Of a stretch of 24,025 nucleotides of DNA, positions 18,499-24,025 are shown in pieces. The stretch's first letter is position 1. Each line of letters begins with the position of its first letter. The stretch is from Chara braunii. Lineage: Eukaryota > Streptophyta > Charophyceae > Charales > Characeae. The stretch lies in assembly GCA_003427395.1 (NCBI GenBank), contig BFEA01000043.1, forward strand, positions 3,393,480 through 3,417,504. The letters are read 5' to 3'. The notes beneath the pieces are model-generated. The model saw only the letters and a list, made by a program, of their open reading frames with translations, was not told the origin of the DNA and made no database searches. The translations under genes and the position numbers were made by a program.

Positions 18499-18779
18499 AC
18501 TGTTATGATTCTGGTTGTTCGTTGCCTGCAAGCCAACACTCACTCACATAGACTTCTGCACACGCCCATACACATACAGAAGGAAGGGAAGAGGATAGGA
18601 GTATCACACCACACAGGGAGAGATAAACGCAGCAGAAGACTTGACCATGCGGTATGACAGGGTACACTGAAAGTGCAATTCACTCCACTCAATCCTCACA
18701 ACCAGTCATAGAGAAAAGCCGAGCAGATCACATCCAGGAAACAATGAAACGATGATAGTCCAAACACAGTTACACACTG

Positions 18780-18785
18780 TTTATT
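18780..18785 (-). promoter_or_regulatory. AATAAA polyadenylation signal in the LTR
   Basis: The minus strand reads AATAAA in the part of the LTR expected to be R or U5. The motif is short, so support comes mostly from position. Confidence 0.45.
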
Positions 18786-18848
18786 AAACTCAGAGTCTCA
18801 AAATGTCAGGATCACTTCAGAACTACAGTGCGCTGCTCAGAATTGAGC

Positions 18849-19246
18849 AGCGCTTCACTCTCCAACCCTGATTAACACTCGGAACACCCCCTGAGCCCTG
18901 AAGCATCAAGCGCCACCCAAATACAGCCTCTTGGGGGCAGCGCCACCCTGAAACAGGCCTCTGAGGCCAAGCGCCACTTACAGGATGAAGAAGAAGACCA
19001 GCGCCACATTATCTGATGATGACGAAGTGTCGGGAGGCTTCCCGGGNGGAAGCCTGCAGCAGCGCCACCAAACCCTGACTAGATGACCTCTGAGATGAAG
19101 AAGCTGCAGCTATGGCTGCAGCGCAAACCCTCTGGGCCCCCACTCCGGAGGAGGGTCCAGCAGGGCACCAATCTCTCTCGCCTCCAGCAGACCCCAATAA
19201 CCCAGACCTCTGTCAACCCCTACGTGCTGGCAGAGTACAGCGCAGG
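18849..19246 (-). repeat. 30-bp-periodic AGCGCCAC array in the LTR
   Basis: AGCGC boxes on the plus strand start at 18849, 18909, 18939, 18970, 19000, 19061, 19120 and 19239; five of them read AGCGCCAC in full. Gaps are 60, 30, 31, 30, 61, 59 and 119, all close to multiples of 30. Perfect hairpins lie at several boxes: 18830-18839/18844-18853 (10 bp), 18956-18960/18964-18968, 19035-19042/19048-19055 and 19103-19110/19115-19122. Sequence between boxes is not conserved. Confidence 0.8.
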
Positions 19247-19310
19247 CCCCAACTATGGCCTGTGCTCCGAAGGTCTGGCTATGTTCGTCTCCCTCCACGC
19301 TGAACCGTCA

Positions 19311-19860
19311 CCACTTCCGGTTCACACGTAGCGCAGCAGCGATGTATGCGCTACCAACTGCCAAAAGCCCTGAACCGATGTGCGCATCCTACTTCTAGCC
19401 TACACCGACCTAGACCGGACTGACTGACCGACCGGTACCGTATCTGTTTCCGCCTCTATTCCTCTACCGGACCCGGCTATAGGCTATAGGACCGTCTATA
19501 CGGATAGGCCCTTAGCCTGTCTGTCCTACTGGTAGCCCGGGCCTGCTAAACGCAGTTAGGTAGCTGTGGGGAATCCGGTTAGTACCGGGCCTGTATTTTC
19601 CCGGAATTGCAGATATGTCCCTCACGATTTTCCCTCACAGGTAGGTCTCTCGGTTAGCCCTCAGCCAAACAAAATTACGAATCTGTCCTACCTATAGTAC
19701 AGCCTCGACAGAGAGAGGCTACAGGCACTCAGAAAACAGCAAGTCATTGCACTAGCCTCGGCATCGCAGTAGATATGGCAGCTTCGGCTGAGAGGGCAGC
19801 TCTAAGTGGACAATGTATAACATTGAAGGCAGTAGGATGTTCTATTTACTGATTACGGGG
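19311..19860. other. Non-coding, no gene recognised
   Basis: Rich in CCGGT, CCGAC and CTATAGG-type short repeats around 19400-19590. It may include the outer part of the gypsy LTR (U3). Nothing else can be supported. Confidence 0.4.
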
Positions 19861-19885
19861 ATGCTGGTCCCAGTTTCCAGCAAAG
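19861..19885. repeat. Hairpin core of dispersed repeat R1, partial copy
   Basis: GCTGG 19863-19867 pairs with CCAGC 19877-19881. The flanks match the core of the next copy 53 bases downstream, but the CCCCAC-AATAGATGG tail is absent. Confidence 0.55.
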
Positions 19886-19889
19886 TCGA

Positions 19890-19972
19890 ATGCAATGTTT
19901 TATTTTGTGAGGGACGCTGGACCTGCTTTCCAGCACGTGACGCTCCCCACAAATAGATAGATGGAGTCATCG
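19890..19972. repeat. Dispersed repeat R1, copy 1
   Basis: The R1 family consists of AATGT..TTT-rich lead, GGGACGCTGGA, a 7-nt loop, TTCCAGC, then GCTCCCCAC-AATAGATGGAGTCAT. The stem GCTGGA 19916-19921 / TCCAGC 19929-19934 is perfect. A poly-A run follows about 120 bases later. Copies 2 and 3 are at 22141 and 22819. Confidence 0.75.
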
Positions 19973-20093
19973 TACCTTGCCGGCCTCTACCGTCTGGGGC
20001 TCTTACCACCCAGATGACAGAGAACCCGGTCCTGAAGAAAAAAGATAAAAAAGATGGTATCTCTATGTTGTCTTCCTTCTGGAGAATTATAGC

Positions 20094-20119
20094 AAAAAAA
20101 AAAAAAAAAAAAAAAAAAA
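20094..20119. repeat. Poly-A tract, 26 A
   Basis: Uninterrupted run of A about 120 bases downstream of R1 copy 1. Confidence 0.97.
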
Positions 20120-20180
20120 CCACCAAAAGTGATGCTCCTTTTCCAGCCTTCTACTTTATGTACAGATGATAGTCTCTATT

Positions 20181-20383
20181 AAACCACGTATTTGGCCCAG
20201 CTATCGATTCCGAGCCTGGAATGCCCCTGCGCGCCAATTTTTGCCGAAGCGCCGGGGTACCGCTTCGATTTCTTTTTGGCCGGCACTTCCAGCCATTGTG
20301 GTCCGGTACCCCGAAGCCCTAAAGGCGCGGCACGTTAACGGGGAAGCGCTGCGGCTGATAGCTGGGCCAAATACTGGTGGTTT
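20181..20383. mobile_element. MITE A, about 200 bp, with 25-27-bp terminal inverted repeats
   Basis: TATTTGGCCCAGCTATC at 20189-20205 is a perfect inverted match to 20357-20373. The repeat extends outward as AAACCAC, with a 2-nt indel between the ends. TTAA precedes the left end (20179-20182). There is no coding capacity, so it would depend on a transposase elsewhere. The right tip reads AACCACCAGTATTTGG when reversed, nearly identical to the tip of MITE B. Confidence 0.85.
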
Positions 20384-20482
20384 TTGGCCCAGCTATCGAT
20401 GCCGAGCCTGGAATGCTTCTGCGCGCCAAATTTTGTCGAAGCGCCGGGGTACCGTTTCAATTAAGGGCCCAGTGCCCAAGGC
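20383..20482. mobile_element. Partial second copy of MITE A, in tandem
   Basis: 20383-20462 repeats 20191-20270 with a period of 192 and only a handful of substitutions over 80 bases. It is then cut at a TTAA (20461-20464) followed by GGGCCCAGTGCCCAAG, which resembles the inner right end of MITE B. Confidence 0.75.
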
Positions 20483-20504
20483 AATAAAGATTGCCGTTTT
20501 TATT

Positions 20505-20593
20505 ACTAAAAAAAAAAAGCATGAAAGAGAAACAACAAAGTCCATTTTTGTTTTTTTCCGCTTTTTTTTTTTTTCTTTTTTTTTCTTTTTTTT
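20505..20593. repeat. A-rich and T-rich low-complexity tract
   Basis: A run of A around 20507-20518 is followed by T-rich sequence with three long T runs (about 20561-20593). Confidence 0.9.
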
Positions 20594-21240
20594 ATAACTG
20601 CGAGGATCTGTGTCCTCGGCAGGCCTAAGGGGCCCCGGTTACAGTGGTGCCCGCCCTAAGTGAAGGCCGGCCTAACATTTCACAAGAGGCCTATGACTGT
20701 CAATTTCATATTTGGGGTACAGGCAGTTGCGACGCGCCAGTTGGTTGAAAGGAACGCAGGCCGAGCAGCAAAGACATTCCACGGCCTACCGGGCCTTTCC
20801 AAAGAATGCAGGCCCTGGGCGTGAATCGCAGCCTCATACAGAGACAGTTGGGCGCCCAACCGAACCAGGCCCAGCAGCCCAGTAGCTGCTGTACACAGGC
20901 AGCCTCCTGGGGCCTTCCGGAAGCTTCTGGGCCCAGGCCAGTGCAGCCAGGCTGTGCGAGCAGGCCAGCTCTTTCCATAAAGGAAAGAGCTCACCCCTGG
21001 CAGTGGCATTCAGTCACTTGCTGGCTGGTGGCAGCACTGCTGGAGCAATTGCTCGCGGGCTGGCTGCCGGCATTGGAGCAAGAGGCTGCGCACGTGCGGT
21101 TGTGTGTGGGAGCAGGGCACTGCTGAGGGCAGCGCCATAGCCAGCCTCCATAGCGGGCTGGGCTTGGATACACTGAGGCGCAGGGGTGGTCTTCGGGTGT
21201 AAGTGAGGACAGGTGTGGGTGTAAAGTCAGGAAAGGGCGA
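20594..21240. other. GC-rich non-coding segment dense in perfect palindromes
   Basis: No gene recognised. Perfect palindromes and stems within about 200 bases: GTTGGGCGCCCAAC 20847-20860; CAGCAGC 20872-20878/GCTGCTG 20885-20891; CTTCCGGAAG 20914-20923; CTGGGCCCAG 20927-20936; AGCTCTTTCC 20967-20976/GGAAAGAGCT 20982-20991; GAGCAATTGCTC 21043-21054. The density resembles the hairpin-rich leaders elsewhere in the window. Confidence 0.6.
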
Positions 21241-21242
21241 AG

Positions 21243-21260
21243 GATGATGATGATGATGAT
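21243..21260. repeat. (GAT)6 microsatellite
   Basis: Six GAT units in a row. Confidence 0.95.
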
Positions 21261-21600
21261 GTGAGGGCACATACTTTGTATTGGTGATGGTCTGCATAAG
21301 GGCGACATCTTCAAGAACTTCGGGTTGCCGCTGATGTCAACAGTTGCATTGTCTACTAGTAGTCTGATCGTAGCTGTGTAGGAGTAGGCTGGGCGCTGAG
21401 TGCCAAGTAGGAGTGTGAAGGGACTGGACTCTTGTGTTGTGGCGGACAGAGAAACTCTCCTTGACATTGGTTTTCAGTACTACGAACCTCCATTGGTGTA
21501 TTATTGGTGCAATGCTGCTCTCTGGACACAGTGTGACTATCTGGCTTTCAATGTGATGGTGTAATCTGGAATTTGTCATCTNGCTGTTGCTTATTTTCCT
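21261..21600. other. Non-coding, nothing recognised
   Basis: No gene or repeat that I can support; one undetermined base at about 21582. Confidence 0.45.
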
Positions 21601-21610
21601 TGCATAACCG

Positions 21611-21664
21611 TTTTTTTTTTTTTTTTTTAAAGAAGAATCTTCTTTTTTTTTTATATATATATAT
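21611..21664. repeat. Poly-T / hairpin / poly-T / (TA)n
   Basis: Eighteen T (21611-21628), then AAAGAAG 21629-21635 pairing with CTTCTTT 21639-21645, a second T run to 21652, then (AT)n. The following ATAAGCCGGGAACCGGGC recurs in slightly altered form at 23281-23300, also after a poly-T tract. Confidence 0.85.
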
Positions 21665-22140
21665 AAGCCGGGAACCGGGCGCGGCGTCCCTCACAAAATT
21701 AGGTGGGGCCCTCGGCGGTCTAAGCATCACCGGCCAAGCACACCTCGCCGTCCTCCACCACCTTGAATTTGTCTCCACCCCCCTTCAACTGTCGACTTCT
21801 TGCAGAAAGCCTGAGAAAGGAGCTCCAGGAATCTTCAGGAATTTTTGGGGGTTGCTAGAGGTTCAACACGGACACACAGGGTCGAGATTACTTACAAATA
21901 TAGAACTAACTCATAAACCTACAGATTGCACAGTGTTGATTAAGTTCGAATAAATCCATTCGGACATTATACAAGTAGGGGGCTGCGGAATCGCACTGGG
22001 TCAAACAAGGGAGTTGGGGTCCCGGACGGGATGGGCGACATAAGCAGCTCCATGGCAGAACCGAGCCCCGGGGGTAGAAGATGATTGACTGCAGTGCTTA
22101 CGTAATGACAAACACTCAGGCAAGAGAATCTGAGACACAT
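21665..22140. other. Non-coding, nothing recognised
   Basis: No gene recognised; mixed composition without clear repeats. Confidence 0.45.
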
Positions 22141-22210
22141 TCTACATTGGATTGTACATGGGAGCTGGACTCGGTTTCCAGCAGATGATGCTGTCCACAA
22201 ATAGATGGTA
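22141..22210. repeat. Dispersed repeat R1, copy 2
   Basis: GCTGGA 22164-22169 pairs with TCCAGC 22177-22182; then the CCACAAATAGATGG tail. The lead (ACATTGGATTGTACATGGGA) matches what copy 3 would look like without MITE B. A 15-A run lies about 110 bases downstream. Confidence 0.7.
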
Positions 22211-22317
22211 GGATATAAGGTAGGACACAATACTACAAAGAAGCATACCACTCGGGACAGGGGTTTGTCCTGGAGGTACAACCACAGTCAAGATAGGCAC
22301 ACTTACAGCAAACTCTT

Positions 22318-22332
22318 AAAAAAAAAAAAAAA
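22318..22332. repeat. Poly-A tract, 15 A
   Basis: Uninterrupted run of A following R1 copy 2. Confidence 0.95.
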
Positions 22333-22445
22333 CCTGATAGATAGTACAGTGTACATAGTAACTGCACAGTGATCCAGTAGGACTACTTCCGGCGATCAAC
22401 GTGTGCCTAGTAACTGGCCTCTACAACACCCTGGACTTTTAAACG

Positions 22446-22475
<30 letters not shown>
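22446..22475. repeat. Poly-A tract, 30 A
   Basis: The longest homopolymer in the window, not obviously attached to an R1 copy. Confidence 0.96.
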
Positions 22476-22479
<4 letters not shown>

Positions 22480-22687
22480 TGACAGGATGCTGGGCCGACT
22501 ACAGCTCACCTCCCCCACATGCATACTAAACCTTCCACAATTTGATTGTTGTCATAGATGACAGGTTTCACACTGTAATAAACTACATTACAATCGATAG
22601 TTAGTACGGAATACAAGCCTGCTAACCTTTCACGAGCTTATTCTTCTCGTAACTGACATGATTCACATCAAACTGTATAATTGCATT

Positions 22688-22818
22688 TTAAACCACCAGT
22701 ACTTGGGCCCGGCGTTAACGCTACGAAATTTCGCGGGCGGCGGGCCGTGGATAAATCGAATCCACAGCCCGTGTCGCTTCGACCTCCGGCGCGCAGTGCC
22801 CAAGTACTGGTGGTTTAA
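22688..22818. mobile_element. MITE B, 123 bp between TTAA sites
   Basis: A perfect 22-bp inverted repeat (22687-22708 and 22798-22819) is built of TTAA plus ACCACCAGTACTTGGGC. TTAA at 22688-22691 and 22815-22818 would be the duplicated target, as in piggyBac-like elements, though TTTAAA is itself palindromic. The interior carries further palindromes (GCGTTAACGC, CGAAATTTCG, GTGGAT/ATCCAC). No coding capacity. The tip sequence is shared with MITE A. Confidence 0.88.
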
Positions 22819-22893
22819 ATGTACTTTACAAGGACGCTGGACCCGATTTCCAGCTGGTGTTGCTCCCCACCAATAGATGGAGTCATTGCTAGT
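22819..22893. repeat. Dispersed repeat R1, copy 3 (interrupted by MITE B)
   Basis: GCTGGA 22836-22841 pairs with TCCAGC 22849-22854, followed by GCTCCCCACCAATAGATGG and AGTCAT. The upstream part of the repeat appears to continue to the left of MITE B (about 22672-22691). A 17-A run follows at 22950. Confidence 0.75.
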
Positions 22894-22949
22894 GGTGTCT
22901 GATCATATCAGCACCCCTAGGGCCCTAGCAGCTGCTCGGGCTGTTTCTT

Positions 22950-22966
22950 AAAAAAAAAAAAAAAAA
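22950..22966. repeat. Poly-A tract, 17 A
   Basis: Uninterrupted run of A about 60 bases after R1 copy 3. Confidence 0.95.
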
Positions 22967-23240
22967 GAAAGAGGATACCACTAGATTTCACCCTGCAGCC
23001 AACTCCACAGCCCCTACCACTGAAAATTCAATGAAATTTATCAGCAAAATCTAAACTTTATCGCTAAATAGTAAAAACTCTAATCATAATAGTCATGTCA
23101 ACCCTAATTTAGTAACCTAAATTCCACCGACCATTAAATGAACGACATTTATAAATTTCCACCAACCATTAAGAAATCATGTGCAAAAAGCTACTACCGA
23201 AGAAAACGAATCAAAACCTATAACCGTTTCGTTAATTGCC
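22967..23240. other. AT-rich non-coding DNA
   Basis: No gene. The phrase CCACCGACCATTAA / CCACCAACCATTAA occurs twice near 23125 and 23160. Confidence 0.5.
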
Positions 23241-23258
23241 TTTTTTTTTTTTTTTTTT
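23241..23258. repeat. Poly-T tract, 18 T
   Basis: Uninterrupted run of T, followed about 20 bases later by TATAAAACCGGGAAACGGGC, related to 21662-21680. Confidence 0.95.
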
Positions 23259-23390
23259 CATAACAAAAGCAACTTTGCGTTATAAAACCGGGAAACGGGC
23301 CCTGCACTTGTGGTACTGCTGTTCTGCATTGTTAGGGTTCACGTGGTATGTTTTTAGAATGGCAGCGGCGGACAGGTGGACCGGACAAGT

Positions 23391-23519
23391 CCAGACACCA
23401 GAAGCCGGATTTCCCGGTTTCATCTGAAAGTCTGTATTTTCGGTAATTTCCGGTTAGTCCAGACATGTCCGGATCAACTTGTCTGGATCCCTGTCCGGAT
23501 GGGTGTTTATGTCCGGATT
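23391..23519. repeat. Cluster of TCCGGAT / TCCAGAC short repeats
   Basis: TGTCCGGAT occurs three times between about 23466 and 23518, with TGTCTGGAT and GTCCAGACA variants between. It looks like a degenerate short repeat. Confidence 0.6.
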
Positions 23520-23543
23520 AAAAAAAAAAAAAAAAAAAAAAAA
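23520..23543. repeat. Poly-A tract, 24 A
   Basis: Uninterrupted run of A. Confidence 0.97.
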
Positions 23544-23591
23544 GTGCACATACAATACGAAGTACTGCAAAGGGATTGAAAACAACGATAA

Positions 23592-23940
23592 CGCCATGTG
23601 GCACTGGTATGGGCGCGGGGGGAGGTTATAGCGAGTACATGACAACAACCAAGGCGAGGGGGAGGAGGACGAAGACATGGAGGAGGAGCGGGAGGAGGGC
23701 AAAGATGTGGACGGGGAGGAGCGGGAGGAGGATGAAGAGGAGGAACACGGTGACAAAGATCCAAAAAAAAGACACAGAAAAAGGGTGCCACGTGGCATGA
23801 CCAGGGAAGGGAGTGGGGGAGGTTATCGCAAGTACATGACGACGACCAAGACGAGGAGGAGGAGGAGCAGGAGGAGGATGAAAACGTGGAGGAGGAGGAG
23901 GAGGAGGAGGAGCAGAAAGGAGGAAGACCATGATAACAAA
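23592..23940. repeat. Purine-rich tandem duplication, period about 195 bp
   Basis: GCCATGTGGCA...GGGGGAGGTTATAGCGAGTACATGAC (from 23593) recurs in altered form from 23787, with GGAGGTTATCGCAAGTACATGAC near 23818. Each copy is followed by GGA/GAA-rich sequence. Open frames on either strand reflect the triplet composition. Confidence 0.75.
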
Positions 23941-23944
23941 AAGA

Positions 23945-23956
<12 letters not shown>

Positions 23957-24025
<69 letters not shown>
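23957..24025. repeat. (GA)n microsatellite at the right edge
   Basis: A run of GA continues to the last base; a shorter, interrupted GA stretch precedes it from about 23946. Confidence 0.97.

Larger units (their letters stand above)
12969..19310 (-). mobile_element. Ty3/gypsy LTR retrotransposon, minus strand, truncated in integrase
   Basis: Reading from right to left: part of a 5' LTR, primer-binding site, 1.5-kb leader, gag, then pol in the order protease, reverse transcriptase, RNase H, integrase. That order defines the Ty3/gypsy group. The element stops inside the integrase zinc-binding domain near 13010; the catalytic core, 3' polypurine tract and 3' LTR are missing, and no second LTR is seen. 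Four in-frame stops interrupt gag and pol. The outer LTR edge is not fixed, and 19310 is only an approximate limit. A few undetermined bases lie in the leader and LTR. RT and RNase H sequences resemble plant and green-algal gypsy elements. Confidence 0.88.
18501..19310 (-). repeat. 5' LTR of the gypsy element (outer edge not fixed)
   Basis: The inner end on the minus strand is AATCATAACA, ending in the canonical CA next to the primer-binding site. The outer end should begin TGTTAT- or TG, but no matching terminus was found and no 3' LTR is present for comparison, so the right limit is a guess. AATAAA on the minus strand at 18785-18780 is a plausible polyadenylation signal about 280 bases before the LTR end. 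Confidence 0.55.

Noticed and set aside
18909-19068. CRISPR array
   Set aside because: The repeat is only 8 bp, the setting is a eukaryotic LTR, and there are no cas genes. It is reported as a periodic box array instead.
23454-23931. Pro/Ser- and Phe-rich minus-strand open frames near the right end
   Set aside because: Direct product of GGA/GAA repeats and the poly-A tract.

Overview
The window looks like a nuclear, repeat-dominated stretch of a eukaryotic genome. The signs are long homopolymer tracts, GA microsatellites at both ends, a non-LTR retrotransposon, a Ty3/gypsy LTR retrotransposon and small TTAA-flanked inverted-repeat elements. No bacterial-type operon and no recognisable host gene was found. 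The gypsy pol and the LINE endonuclease read most like plant or streptophyte-alga elements. The gypsy primer-binding site matches the initiator-tRNA-Met type with one mismatch, as in many plant elements. A charophyte alga such as Chara is my best guess, but this is inference and not shown by the sequence.

Layout. 1-1330: GA repeat, purine-rich start, then non-coding DNA with an inverted repeat and an A21/T14 foldback. 1330-2876: strongly pyrimidine-rich DNA leading into a LINE. 2877-6546: decayed LINE with a gag-like ORF1 (one in-frame TAG), a poorly conserved middle ORF and an apurinic-type endonuclease with all catalytic motifs; its reverse transcriptase is missing. 6547-8830: non-coding, hairpin-rich, with a diverged duplication carrying TATA boxes and an LTR-like stretch (TATA plus AATAAA). 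8829-10600: a chain of hairpins in two families, probably the leader of a plus-strand LTR element. 10600-13000: mostly pyrimidine-rich DNA with a doubtful Gln/Ala-rich coding remnant. 12969-19300: a minus-strand gypsy element (LTR, primer site, 1.5-kb leader, gag, protease, reverse transcriptase, RNase H, first part of integrase), inactivated by four in-frame stops and cut off inside integrase. 19300-24025: a mosaic of MITEs, a hairpin-bearing dispersed repeat, eight long poly-A/T tracts, a purine-rich tandem duplication and the closing GA microsatellite.

How the parts work together. In the gypsy element, Gag and Pol lie in different frames. The overlap carries a textbook -1 slippery heptamer directly before the gag stop, followed by a possible H-type pseudoknot, so Pol would be made as a Gag-Pol fusion. 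Upstream, the LTR has a box repeated every 30 bp and the leader has hairpins separated by short boxes.

The most unusual signal is at 9714-10596. Eleven copies of a roughly 19-nt box are present, and nine sit in the loop of hairpins whose arms differ from unit to unit but stay complementary. A second periodic hairpin family lies just upstream (9131-9440), and a third, box-punctuated set lies in the gypsy LTR and leader. I know of no named element with this architecture, but I could not search for one.
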